From Paulinella micropora (taxonomy: Eukaryota; Cercozoa; Imbricatea; Euglyphida; Paulinellidae), in contig WBZZ01001441.1 of assembly GCA_019918135.1 (NCBI GenBank), positions 1 to 64,000 of the forward strand: a stretch of DNA of 64,000 nt, written 5' to 3'. A program made the translations under genes and the position numbers. Every line of letters starts with the position of its first letter. The stretch's first letter is position 1. This document shows, piece by piece, positions 10,970 to 22,039 of the stretch. The notes under the pieces are model-generated. The model did no database searches and was not told where the DNA came from. It worked only from the letters and a program-made list of their open reading frames with translations.

Positions 10970-13900
10970 TCACATACGACCACGTCCACGTCCACGTCCA
11001 CGTCCACCCGCAGCACGACGTGCGCGGCGACGTCCGCGCAAACAGATTCCTGAGTTACGCATTCTCCAACTTGCGTCGGAGCGATCTGAATCATCTACAA
11101 TATGGATAGCATCATGTTAAGGAGGAGAAGAACAAGAAGAAGAAGAAGAAGAAGAAGAAGAAGAAGAAGAAGAAGAAGAAGAAGAAGAAGAAGAAGAAGA
11201 AAACTAATACCATGCTTTTCTTCCTCTGAACCAGAAGATCGATCAGACGATGAGTCAGTTGATGAACTGGAAGATGAAGTATCAGATAAGTCATCCTCTG
11301 AATCTGCCACTGGTTCTGCAGGCTGAGCAGCACCAAGCTCTTCTTCCTCAGGGAACCCACAGTCGCATCGTTCGAAATGGTTCCACGCTTGTTCAATAAG
11401 CTCTGCCTTCTTGAACTGTTTCCGATCGGAGTTTTGCGTTGCAACACCATGCATTCTCATCCATGATTTCAATTCGCTAACTACCATCTGCTTGGACGCA
11501 AATTGCTTTTTTTTCCTCTGACGATCTTAGCAACGTGAGAATTTTCCGCCAAGGCTCAGAAGCATTTCCAAATGCTAAATCCTGCTCCTGCTTTTCTTCG
11601 CTAGTAAGCTGTCTCGCACCACGCCATCTCGGGTGAGCTGGAGGACGTCCTTCATTAACAAAATAAGTGCGTGGTAAGGACAGCAGCTCTTCATCGGTCA
11701 AACGCGTAAGTGCGTTCATTTTCTCCTGTCGTTCTTGAGGCAACTCCATCCAATTTACAGGTAGCTCGTCGATCAATCGAAATTCTGCTCTCCATTCCTT
11801 GCCTTTTGCATCGACACAGGACATATGAGCAGGACGGCCGGGCAGGCCGCCTTCGAAGTAATCTCCATCCACCTCTACTCTGGTCAAATTTCCACCTGCT
11901 AACATTTCCTCCACATGTGCTCGCTCATCAGGCCCTAGGTATTTAGTAGCCAAAGCACGAATATCCTTCTTCAGGCGCGGATTGACGAAGTAGCCGACTG
12001 GAAGCTTGGGAGGCATGTCGGTCGCTGTCATAAATAGAGAGAGAGATAGATAGATAGAACGAGAGAAAGAGAGAGAGAGAGATATATATATATATATAGA
12101 GAGAGAGAGAAAGAGAAAGATAGATAATATTATTACCGGGGCGTCCGATAAACAAATTGATCGGTTCTCCTCTGGGATCATCACGCACTCCATGAAAATC
12201 CTGTGCGTCTCCCCAAGTAGCGATCTCTACAGTCGGCAAAGCGTCAGGATCTTTCTTGGTGATTCTATATGCCAAGGGTTTGTTGTAGTTTTTGAAACTC
12301 TTGTTCATACACGGGCTAAAATGAGTCATCCAGTCGTAGTTACATCCGAGAACAACCAGCACATGCCTCTTCTTGTGCTGCTTCTTGAATGCAAGAATGA
12401 GCTTTAATAACGCTTGAGCGATGTTAGTTGTCAGGAAGGTGCTCTTCCACCCGATATCCATAACTCGAAATTCCTGATCATCTCCATCGTGCCCGTGCCC
12501 TGGTGGCTTGCGATGTGACTCTACTTGGAAACGGATTCCTCTGTCAACGACATTGAGCCCAAGGAAACCCAGCATCGCCCACGCGGTGTTATCACCAGCT
12601 CCGTCCCACTCAAGATATAATTTCCACGCTTGCATTGTGCGAGGGTTCCAAAGTTGCCAATGTAAAAGTGCGGCAAGCATAGTAATGTTGCTGTTCGCGC
12701 CGTGTTCTACCGCGCCTTCAAGGTACGTCAGAATAAAATGCGTATCGGTAGTGTAGCAGGTATTGATTCCAACGCAAAGGCGAAACACAATTTTTCCTTT
12801 GAAATCTTTCGCGGCGCGGCGGCAAGATGGGATCTTCACTGGCGGTTTCATATCGGCTGATATGACTGTGGCAGCAAAATCTGCTGGTGCTGCCTTCTTG
12901 CGCTGCATGCTGGCAACGCGGCACGCCCTGTGAATTTTGTGATGAAGCCTGCTACGGCGACGCCATTCTTGAGCTTCTACTTCAGTCCTGAAACCGTTAG
13001 AATGATCAGCAGCAAGCTCTGTGCAGATCTCGCATTTTGAGAAATCTCCTTCTGCAAAACAAACCTGTAATAAGTAATGATAACGAAAATATGCATAATA
13101 CCTCTGACAAACTTGACGTGCGGAAAATCCATGCGCCAAACTTTGTTGATCGTATTGTCTGTCGGAGGATTATTTGGATCAACTCGTTTCGAACAACCAA
13201 ACCGAAGGCACATATCTTTCCAATTCTCGCGAACATAGTTTTGGACTCCTGCGTCCTGAGCCATTTCTTGCATCCTCCATATTCCGTCGCTGCATATCTC
13301 CGGGTAACTCTCCATGAACTTCTCGCAGAGTAATACTGCTACCACATCTTCTGTTTCAGGAACGGTTGAGTAGCTTTTTGTCAAAACCTTCGTGTTATTT
13401 GCAAGAAGTTTGTGTGCTCTTGACAAAACTTTATCACCGATCCCGTAGATACGCTGCCAGGCTACTTTGCACACAGCCTCCGTTAAATACATATACTGAA
13501 ACGATCCAGTTTTTGTTTGAAACGATTCAAGCTGCGAAGCTGCCCAAGAATAAAGCTCACTGAGAGACGATGACGCATTCTTCGCTCTCGTGTAAAGCAC
13601 ATCACGCGTGTCGATAAATGAATAACACTTCCACTTTTTGCAGCAGACAGACTTAACTTCCCTGTCCAAGTCGGCGAAGGTAATCCCCAACAGTTTTTGG
13701 AGCGCAGACGGTCTCTGAAGCTTCACTGCACCTTTCGTGCGACTTTTCATCGTGTAGGGGCGCGTTGGATTCTTACGTGGTCTGCTGTAAGGAATTGGTG
13801 ATAATCTCATGATGTTATACAACAGCTCATTCGATTCCATAAGCTCGTCGAAGTTCAATCGAAGCTCGTTGGATAATTCCGCATCGTCCACGCCGACCAG

Positions 13901-14998
13901 AGGAGGAAGCAATCCAGGGTTGATAGATGCAGCATCACCGTTTGAATCCGTATCTGAACACTCTTCGTCGACGTTCTACGCAAACAAGATCGCTTTTGAA
14001 CATTAACCAGCATACACATAGACAGGTAGAGAAAAAAAATTACCATGGAGCCAGTAGGAAGATATAGTCTAGAGCTGCTGCAGCTACTAACATCATATCC
14101 TGTAGTGACAGTAGAACTGTCTGACTGTTTCCAGCTGTCGAGGTTAGCATCAACGTCAGGAACACCTGCCTGTAAAAAAGAATCTTCTCAGTAATAATTT
14201 TCATTTATTTATTTTTTACCTGTGCATCACTCAAGCTTGATTTTTCTGTGATGACTGTAATGTCCGAGCTTTCCCTGGGCAGAAGCGTGCGGCGACTATC
14301 TGAAATTGAGGACACGCTGTCGAGAAGCTTCCTCTTTTTTTCCGGCGGAATAGATGATGACCTGGAGAGCGGTTGCTTTCCATCAGAACTAATACTGCTG
14401 ACCGACGCTAAAAGTTCAACCTTTGCTTCATGAAGCAAGGAAATTGACTTAAGTGGAAGCGGATGTTCTTTCTCAGGAACGATGAAACATACATGACCAA
14501 TGTCAGTCTCGAACAGGAAAACTGGGATTTTAGCTCCTTCCTTGGCAGCCTCTTTCAACCAGACCGGATGTGCATCGCTTGGCAGCGTAGCTATCTCTAG
14601 GTCTGGATTAGGCGCATAGCTGAGCAAAATCTCTTGATCTTTCGATATTGCGGTGGTGACAGTCACAATAGGAGTACCCTTGCTGACCTGACATTATTTA
14701 CAACAATATTTATAGAAAAAATACAACACACGTAACAAAAACTTACATTGCATGGATGTATGTAACAACTAACATAATTTACCTTCACGTTCGGTCGGCA
14801 AGTGTCATCGTCGAGCTTGTTGAACCCTTGCGATGAAGAGTTGATGAGATGCATTGCATTCCTGCTCGATTCGTTAATGAATTTAATTGGATGCATCCCT
14901 GTTTGCAGGGAACTCCCAATTTTCATAGTGAAATGATCAGAAAATGCAGCATGATCTGCAGCACGCAAAGACTTTCCTCCTGGTTCGAGGAGCCCAAG
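10970..14998 (-). CDS. SET-like / DDE transposase-like / SAP protein, spliced
   Basis: Supported exons, 5' to 3': 14998-14783, 14687-14220, 14169-14044, 13975-13102, 13051-12137, 12024-11211, 11094-10970; every intron is GT-AG (13052-13101 is only 50 nt). The N-terminus has SET-like features: FINESSRNAMHLINSSS, then CRPNVK and an ISKDQEILLSYAP end like the GEEL..Y of SET lysine methyltransferases. The middle has a zinc-like CEIC, an Asp in SADMK, then LEWDGAGDNTAW and RKPPGHGHDGDDQEF, resembling the DN and GHTHEDID signatures of a widespread transposase-like family. Near 11400-11490 a SAP-like segment (SELKSWMRMHG...KKAELIEQAW) follows, then an acidic Ser-rich stretch; the last exon is an RGRGRG tail ending at TGA 10970-10972. 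The SAP part is in another frame than the segment before 11530, so an unseen intron or a lesion lies there. More 5' exon(s), possibly 15003-15098 (HRGGGYGVFA), are likely. The introns hold GA/TA and TTC microsatellites. Confidence 0.6.
11118..11201. repeat. (GAA)n microsatellite in the last intron
   Basis: Uninterrupted AAG repeats on the plus strand, which on the coding (minus) strand form the pyrimidine tract between donor at 11210 and acceptor at 11095. Low-complexity frames across it are not genes. Confidence 0.9.
12025..12136 (-). repeat. Intron made of CT/TA dinucleotide repeats
   Basis: A 112-nt intron of the transposase-like gene, donor GTAATA and acceptor GACAG, filled with CTCTCT and TATATA runs. 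Joining its flanks keeps the frame (GRPA-TDMPPKL). Confidence 0.7.
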
Positions 14999-15127
14999 CT
15001 GAAAAGAAGGAGGAAGGTATTATCAGCAAAGACTCCGTAGCCACCACCACGGTGTGCCACATATATCGGCGCCTTGCTAGCCCTCAGCATGGCATACCTA
15101 AAGTTTGAAATACACATGAAAAAAATG

Positions 15128-15255
15128 GCAGCGCTTCCCGTTAGAGGGAATCACTAAAAAAAAAAAAGGACAGAGAAAGGCTCACTGATAGAAGGCCACA
15201 CACACTAGCTAGTTATACTAAAGCTAGTATCTATACTCCCCTCTTTAAACTATGC

Positions 15256-15257
<2 letters not shown>
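15128..15257 (-). repeat. 130-bp dispersed repeat, copy 1 (inverted)
   Basis: Carries the blocks CTCTAACGGGAAGCGCTG, CTATCAGTGAGCCTTTC and GCTAGCTAGTGTGTGTGG in reverse complement. An AAT microsatellite follows immediately. Two more copies lie at 18382 and 19566. Confidence 0.85.
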
Positions 15258-15331
<74 letters not shown>

Positions 15332-15354
15332 TAATAACAATAATAATAATAATA

Positions 15355-15450
15355 ATAGATTTATCAGTCAATTGGCCTTTGATCCTGTCGGACATGTGCC
15401 TCCATTGGTAGCACGGGGCCGTTCGGTGACACGGCTCCGCTCCAAAGACT
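15355..15450 (-). repeat. SINE-like insert of a second family
   Basis: About 95 bp between two AAT arrays. It shares the CACATGTGCCTCCAT block with the tRNA-derived SINE in inverted orientation but is otherwise different; perhaps a related SINE family with a common tail. Confidence 0.45.
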
Positions 15451-15451
15451 C

Positions 15452-15539
<88 letters not shown>

Positions 15540-15661
15540 GTGCTTCTCAGTCAATGGCGAATGCATTTCTGCACATGTGCCTCCATCGTCTCACCCGTGA
15601 GGGGAGTACGAAGATTTGACGATAGGCTCTACTGACACCCCCGCAAGGCAGCTCCAAGCAA
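15540..15661 (-). mobile_element. tRNA-derived SINE, 3' half, inverted
   Basis: Reverse complement of the 3' half of the SINE seen whole at 18670 and 18968: it contains GTGCTTCTCAGTCAATGG and the CGTCTCACCCGTGAGGGG block. The tRNA-like head is absent. Confidence 0.8.
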
Positions 15662-15662
15662 C

Positions 15663-15774
<112 letters not shown>

Positions 15775-15783
15775 TATTGAAGA

Positions 15784-16987
15784 GGAAATGCAAAATCATG
15801 CCGGTCAGTTTCACAAACTTTTGTGCAGAGTTTTTTCCACAGATTGTTGTGTACAGAAGAAAAGAATAGCATTCCCGCTCATTCTGAGCTGGGAAAAGAG
15901 CGGGAATGCTGTTACATCTTCTCGAAATGTCATGCTCTCAATAAAATCTCTGCACAAAAGTTTGCAAAACAGCAATCCAAAAACGAGTTTCATCGAATTG
16001 CTGGTTTGTGAAAAATAGATTAAGCTGGGTCGTGCAATGTTAGGAAATGACATTTATAGCTTCAACAAACACGTTGCAGCAGAAACATGCAAGGGATGAC
16101 ATGAGTTGAGAGTACGTACTAGGAAGGAAATGCAAAATCATGCCGGTCGGTTTTCACAAACTTTTGTGCAGAGTTTTTTCCATAGATTGTTGTGTACAGA
16201 AGAAAAGAATAGCATTCCCGCTCATTCTGAGCTGGGAAAAGAGCGGGAATGCTGTTACATCTTCTCGTAATGTCATGCTCTTAATAAAATCTCTGCACAA
16301 AAGTTTGCAAAACAGCAGTCCGAAAACGAGTTTCATCGAATTGCTGGTTTGTGAAAAATAGATTAAGCTGGGTCGTGCAATGTTAGGAAATGACATTTAT
16401 AGCTTCAACAAACACGTTATAGCAGAAACATGCAAGGGATGACATGAGTTGAGAGTACGTAGGAAGGAAATGCAAAATCATGCCGGTCGGTTTTCACAAA
16501 CTTTTGTGCAGAGTTTTTTCCACAGATTGTTGTGTACAGAAAAAAAGAATAGCATTCCCGCTCATTCTGAGCTGGGAAAAGAGCGGGAATGCTGTTACAT
16601 TTTCTCGAAATGTCATGTTCTCAATAAAATCTCTGCACAAAAGTTTGCAAAACAGCAATCCAAAAACGAGTTTCATCGAATTGCTGGTTTATGAAAAATA
16701 GATTAAGCTGGGTCGTGCAATGTTAGGAAATGACATTTATAGCTTCAACAAACACGTTATAGCAGAAACATGCAAGGGATGACATGAGTTGAGAGTACGT
16801 AGGAAGGAAATGCAAAATCATGCCGGTCGGTTTTCACAAACTTTTGTGCAGAGTTTTTTCCACAGATTGTTGTGTACAGAAAAAAAGAATAGCATTCCCG
16901 CTCATTCTGAGCTGGGAAAAGAGCGGGAATGCTGTTACATCTTCTCGAAATGTCATGCTCTTAATAAAATCTCTGCACAAAAGTTTG
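15784..16987 (+). repeat. 340-bp tandem satellite, about 3.5 copies
   Basis: Units begin GAAATGCAAAATCATGCCGG at 15784, 16127, 16467 and 16807 (periods 343, 340 and 340); the last is cut at about 16987. Units differ at few positions. Each holds a long hairpin: CAAACTTTTGTGCAGAG (15814-15830 in unit 1) pairs with CTCTGCACAAAAGTTTG (15948-15964), and inside it GCATTCCCGCTC pairs with GAGCGGGAATGC. The 80-residue frames across it recur only because the repeat does and are not genes. Confidence 0.95.
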
Positions 16988-17026
16988 ATAATAACACGAC
17001 CCTTTTTCCACACGTTCAAATTTCAG

Positions 17027-18250
17027 ACCGGCCCGAGAAAAATTTTAAGGTTGAAGGCGCTGACTGGTAGTTATGTCTTTGGAATTCAACTCATTTTGCT
17101 CGTTTGTCAACGTGTAGGATCACTTTCTGACTCTGGCATGTCTACGAAGCACATTGCCAAGACTCTGCAAGCCATTCTCAAAAATTCGCGTGGGGAATTG
17201 TTCCTTAAAATCAACGGGTCTGCAGACGTGCTGCCCTTTGATTGTGTGGAGATTCCCCAAGCCGTCTTTTGCAAGCATGATCTGGTATATGCTTGCTCAC
17301 TTACTTACTTACTTATTTATTTAATGTGCAACATGCAGGGCAAAGGCGATTTGGAGGAGTTGGTCCGCGGCTTCAGCTACACCTGGAATGCACAAGGTAT
17401 TATGTATGTATGTATGTATTTATAATGCATGCATCGTAGGGATCCTGCTCAAGAATAAGCCTGTGCCCTGGGACGACGGATTGGGAGAAGCTCCTCCCGC
17501 AAAAAGGCAGAAGAGACAGGAGAAGGAGAAGGAGAAGGAGAAGAAGGAGAAGCAAAAAAAGAAGGACAAAGGGAAGGAGAAGGAGAAGGAGAAGAAGAAG
17601 GAGGAGGAGAAGAAGAAGAAGGAGGAGAAGAAGAAGAAGAAGGATGAAAAGGAGAAGAAGGAGGAGGAGAAGAAGAAGAAGGAGGAGGAGGAGAAGAAGA
17701 AGAAGAAGGAGGAGGAGGAGAAGAAGAAGAAGAAGGAGGAGGAGCAGAAGAAGAAGAAGAAGGAGGAGAAGAAGAAGAAGAAGAAGAGGGAGAAGGAGGA
17801 GGAGGAGGAGGAGAAGAAGAAGAAGAAGAAGGAGGAGGAGGAGAAGGAGAAGAAGGAGGAGGAGAAGAAGAAGAAGGAGGAGGAGGAGGAGAAGGAGGAG
17901 GAGAAGAAGAAGAAGAAGAAGGAGGAGGAGGAGAAGAAGAAGAAGGAGGAGGAGGAGAAGAAGAAGAAGGAGGAGGAGGAGAAGAAGAAGAAGGAGGAGG
18001 AGGAGAAGAAGAAGAAGGAGGAGGAGAGGAAGAAGAAGAAGAAGGAGGAGGAGGAGAGGAAGAAGAAGGAGGAAGAGGAGAGGAAGAAGGAGGAGGAAGA
18101 GAGGAAGAAGATGGAGGAGGAGGAGAGGAAGAAGAAGGAAGAGGAGGATGACCAGCTGAGTGGGTTTCCCCCTCTGGATTCGGGGAAGGTTCGCGTGTGG
18201 GCCCACAAAGGAATTTTCACATTCCTATCCGGATTAGATTATCAAGACTG
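17027..18250 (+). CDS. Spliced gene with a very long Lys/Glu-rich region, 5' partial
   Basis: Exons 17027-17066, 17118-17284, 17339-17396 and 17440-18250 join in one frame with GT-AG introns of 51, 54 and 43 nt. The product starts TGPRKILRLKALTG in the visible part and continues with a globular segment (MSTKHIAKTLQAILKNSRGE, then VLPFDCVEIPQAVF). The last exon is about 210 residues of EEEEKKKK-type repeats (17510-18150), probably a long charged helix. It closes with DDQLSGFPPLDSG and KVRVWAHKGIF. A donor at 18251 starts the ATT microsatellite. No function recognised. The first exon(s) are not visible: satellite sequence lies immediately upstream, so the 5' end may have been lost. Confidence 0.6.
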
Positions 18251-18251
18251 G

Positions 18252-18668
<417 letters not shown>

Positions 18669-18669
18669 T

Positions 18670-18910
18670 GTGGCACCGCGATAGCCCAGTGGTTAAGGTC
18701 TACCATCTGGGACCTGTCGCCAGTTCGATTCCCGTCGGTGCCAGTATTTTCAAAGGATATTTTCTTTGAAAGTATTGGTCTGTCTGGAAGGCTTGGAGCT
18801 GCCTTGCGGGGATGTCAGTAGAGCCTATAGTCAAATCTTCGTACTCCCCTCGCGGGTGAGACGATGGAGGCACATGTGCAGAAATGCATTCGCCATTGAC
18901 TGAGAAGCAC
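18670..18910 (+). mobile_element. tRNA-derived SINE, full length
   Basis: The head looks like a tRNA: GGCACCG at 18672 can pair with CGGTGCC near 18737. It has an A-box-like TAGCCCAGTGG and a B-box-like GTTCGATTCCC, the internal promoter of RNA polymerase III. A 150-bp body and an ATT tail follow. It encodes no protein and would have moved using a LINE machinery. Confidence 0.9.
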
Positions 18911-18967
<57 letters not shown>

Positions 18968-19198
18968 GGACACCGTGATAGCCCAGTGGTCAAGTTCTAC
19001 CATCTGGGCCCTGTCGCCAGTTCGATTCCCGTCGGTGCCACCAGTATTTTCATTGAACATACCGGTCCGTCTGGAAGTGTTGGAACTGCCCTTGCGGGGG
19101 TGTCATTAGAGCCTATCGTCAATTCTTCGTACTCTCCTCACGGGTGAGACGATGGAGGCGCATGTGCAGATTTGCATCAGCCATTGACAGAGAAGCAC
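18968..19198 (+). mobile_element. tRNA-derived SINE, full length
   Basis: Near-identical to the copy at 30876 (GGACACCGTGATAGCCCAG head, GAGAAGCAC end) and close to that at 18670. Flanked on both sides by ATT microsatellite, which is both the tail of the previous SINE and the site of insertion. Confidence 0.9.
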
Positions 19199-19233
<35 letters not shown>

Positions 19234-19255
19234 GCTTTTTCTTCTGTTCCTCTTT

Positions 19256-19257
19256 TA

Positions 19258-19326
<69 letters not shown>
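19256..19326. repeat. ATT microsatellite
   Basis: ATT array following a shorter one at 19200-19231; separated by 25 nt of unique sequence. Confidence 0.95.
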
Positions 19327-19329
<3 letters not shown>

Positions 19330-19565
19330 CCCAATGGCCTCAAGGCGTTGAACTGTGACGCTAACTCATAACCCTTTGGTGGTAGATGCTGGGGAGGAGG
19401 GTCGTTGCGCGCGTAAAAGATCTTAAACTCCGCATATGCTGGTTGATAGCCCATATACATGTCGTTGGAGGTATAATCTTTCCTACTCCTTCTTCTTCTT
19501 TTTCTTTTTTTTTGTGAGGGGGGGGCCCCGGGGGGGGGGGGTCAAAAGGTCTCTTTGGGCGCCGC
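19327..19565. other. Unassigned accessory sequence with G/C runs
   Basis: About 240 bp between an ATT array and the third 130-bp repeat. Starts CAGCCCAATGGCCTCAAGG, vaguely like a tRNA A box, and ends in a G-rich run. No gene seen; possibly another SINE head. Confidence 0.3.
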
Positions 19566-19699
19566 AGCATATAGTTTAGAGAGGGGAGTATAGCTACTAG
19601 CTTTAGTATGGCTAGCTAGTGTGTGTGGCATTCTATCAGTGAGCCTTTCCCTGTCTTTTTTTTTCCGAGTATAATCTCTCTAACGGGAAGCGCTGACAT
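19566..19699 (+). repeat. 130-bp dispersed repeat, copy 3
   Basis: About 90% like copy 2 by eye, again followed by a T-run and a long ATT microsatellite at 19714-19843. Confidence 0.85.
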
Positions 19700-19712
19700 T
19701 TTTTTTTCAAAC

Positions 19713-19843
<131 letters not shown>

Positions 19844-19844
19844 T

Positions 19845-20019
19845 TAGGGAGTACATAGGCCATCGGTCCCTTTCCATGGGCTGATTGGTATAAAGCTCCT
19901 AGAGTGATGTTCTATGCCGTCACTTCCTTTATTCCACCGATTGGTGTGGAGACTTTCCTTATGGAATGGAGGACTGGATGCACATGGCCTTTTGTCTCAG
20001 CAATTGGCAGGAGATATAC

Positions 20020-20022
<3 letters not shown>
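19845..20022 (+). mobile_element. SINE-like element, second family
   Basis: About 180 bp ending GGCAGGAGATATACTATT, directly followed by an ATT array. Its tail (GATGCACATGGCC...CTCAGCAATTGGCAGGAG) echoes the tail of the tRNA-derived SINE (GAGGCACATGTGC...GCCATTGACTGAGAAG), so the two families may share a 3' end recognised by the same LINE. No clear tRNA head. Confidence 0.45.
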
Positions 20023-20051
<29 letters not shown>

Positions 20052-20110
20052 TTTGTTGTTGTTGTTGTCGTTGCTGTTGGTTTGTTCTGCCACTGCCTTG
20101 TTCGCAAGAA

Positions 20111-20719
20111 ATGAACGACTTCTTTCAAAACAACGGCGACCGGTATTGTATTCAGGGTAGTTCGTCCGCCGGCGTGTCGAAAGAAGTCGTTCAGGATCTT
20201 GTGAACAAGGCAATGTCAGAACAAGCCGCATCCATTAAGGAAATGCTAGCAGAAGAAAGAAAGTTGAGAGAGGAGGAAAGGAAGAAAAAAGAAGCGCAAG
20301 ATCGGAAGGAAAAAGAGGCGCAAGAGAAGCGACAACGGGAAGAGGAGAGAAGAAAGAGGAAGAATTCGAAGAAGGAGAAGGAGGAGAAGGAGGAGGAGGA
20401 GGAGGAAAGCTCAGAAGAAGAGAACGAGAGAGTGAAGAAGAAGATGAAGAAGAATAACAAGAACAAGAAAAACTATGATGATAATGATAACAACAACAAC
20501 AACATCAGCAACAACAACAGCAACAACAACAACAACAACAAAAATAGTAAGAGCGAGAGAGAAAGCTTGCTGGAGGATCTCATCGCGCGGATGGCAGCTG
20601 GCGCTCTGTCTGCTGGTAACTCACCTTCCACCCCCCAACGCGGCACCGGTCTCACCGCTCCCAGCTCACCTAACGCATGGGAGTTTGTTTTAGCATCGCT
20701 TGCGCTGACTCGGCGCTAA
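20111..20719 (+). CDS. Charged coiled-coil protein with poly-Asn run
   Basis: ATG at 20111 opens a 202-residue frame. Residues about 25-60 (SKEVVQDLVNKAMSEQAASI) begin a helix that becomes a Lys/Glu/Arg-rich coiled coil (about 55-120), then a lysine cluster, an Asn-rich run (about 125-145, encoded by AAC/AAT repeats) and a Ser/Pro-rich end. A pyrimidine-rich stretch ending in AG just before the ATG makes it possible that this is a later exon of a longer gene, perhaps the Lys/Glu-rich gene at 17027-18250. No function recognised. Confidence 0.5.
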   Translation: MNDFFQNNGDRYCIQGSSSAGVSKEVVQDLVNKAMSEQAASIKEMLAEERKLREEERKKKEAQDRKEKEAQEKRQREEERRKRKNSKKEKEEKEEEEEESSEEENERVKKKMKKNNKNKKNYDDNDNNNNNISNNNSNNNNNNKNSKSERESLLEDLIARMAAGALSAGNSPSTPQRGTGLTAPSSPNAWEFVLASLALTRR

Positions 20720-21103
20720 CTTCAAATGCACGCACCAGGTAGTTTGCATAGCTTTCACTTTTCTCCTTCATCTGAAAGATGTTTGAATTTGTTTTGTGTT
20801 TTTTTTCTTTGTAGTAGTGTAGTATTAATCGTAATTTTTTGCACTGGCAGGTTTGTTATGGTCGAAAGCGTGATTAAGAACGTTTGTCGCGTGCAAGAGT
20901 TAAACAAACTTCTAATTTAGTTAGTATGATATTACGGAGTTAGATTTATTATTTTTTTTAGTAATTAAAGAAATTTTGTTGTAGAATCTATGTATTTTGC
21001 GTGGCGACATCGCACTTCTCTTCCTCCCCCGTTCCCCCCTCCCCCCTCCCCCCCCCCGGGGGGAATTTATTGTAGGTAAAAGCAATGTTTATTATCATAA
21101 TAA
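20720..21103. other. Non-coding sequence before the right inverted repeat
   Basis: T-rich, no convincing gene. The block AGTTAAACAAACTTCTAATTT at 20899 also occurs, slightly changed, at 10857 just inside the left inverted repeat, in direct orientation. A C/G run at 21025-21062 mirrors the G run inside the left repeat. Confidence 0.5.
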
Positions 21104-21428
21104 AGTAAAATGCTTAATGTAAACAAAGATAAACAAACTTAAAAGCAAATTCTGCATGTTGGGCATTGTTATCATCATAGATTCATAGTAGCCGGGACTA
21201 TGAAAAAGGAGAAAGATTACCGTGTCGGACCGGTTCCTGCCCACCTCTGAAGATGAAGTTAAAGTGTATTACAATTAATAAAAACATGTTTTAATATTAT
21301 TTTTATATGTTCTGCAATCAGTGAATTGATTTCCTTTCATTTCCACACGTTTTCAAAAAAGTCCATATACTTCATGGAAAAATTCGGAAAAAGGGATACC
21401 CCCAAGATTGTCGAATGTTTAGTTATAT
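21104..21428 (-). repeat. Right terminal inverted repeat
   Basis: Reverse complement of 10385-10703 with roughly one difference in twenty bases; ends GTCGAATGTTTAGTTATAT. Inside it, toward the element, lies a C-rich run matching the G-rich run inside the left copy. Confidence 0.85.
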
Positions 21429-22039
21429 GTTTCTTTTGCCTCACATTTCCTTACAGTGTGTTGATGACTGCATGTTTTGATCCAATCAATCAAGCCACGC
21501 CTCGGACATATGTTCATTTAGTACCTGAAGCTGTCATTTTGTTATTAATAAAAATCTGCAGACTCGACTCTAGTGATGGCGTTTGCGATTTTATCTTAGA
21601 TTCCAGATAGACTTTAGTTGATTAGTATACTTTATGTGTACATACTCTAGGATGGTCTTTTTTCATTCATTCTTGGCGCAAGTATACATAATTTCAGTTA
21701 ACACAATGGTGGTTCCACTTATCCTCAGGATTCGTAGTACTAATGTGTGTTGTGGTAAAGTTTGGCGACACCTTCTAAATATAGTTTGTTTGAGCAATTC
21801 ATAGTTTTTTAATCACCTACTTAGACTTTCTTCCAATCCGCTGGTGCTTGTTTGTTTCAGTCAATCAGGAAAAGGAAAGACAGACTAAGATATTTTCTTA
21901 ATACTTTCGGTCCGATAGGGTCATGTGAAAGCGATTAGCAATATCTTGCTTGCAGTAAGGATATGTTTCATTCCAACGAGATTTTTACCCACCCAAAAAT
22001 AAATGTTCCGCAGTACAAAATATTGATTCCGCTGCCTTG
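21429..22039. other. Non-coding flank right of the 11-kb element
   Basis: No gene seen. Contains one nested-palindrome repeat (21711) and AT-rich sequence leading to the second Gypsy element. Confidence 0.5.
21711..21740 (+). repeat. Nested-palindrome repeat, sixth copy
   Basis: Diverged copy (GGTTCCACTTATCCTCAGGAT) 280 nt beyond the right inverted repeat of the 11-kb element. Followed, like the fifth copy, by TTCATAGTTTTT-type sequence, so the two flanks may share more distant homology. Confidence 0.55.

Noticed and set aside
15784-16987. CRISPR array
   Set aside because: Units are 340 bp with no short repeat-spacer pattern; it is a tandem satellite in a eukaryotic context.
17400-18220. 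Long Leu-, Ser/Phe- and Arg-repeat frames overlapping the Lys/Glu exon
   Set aside because: Shadow frames of the GAA/GAG repeat; only the Lys/Glu frame joins the upstream exons across consensus introns.
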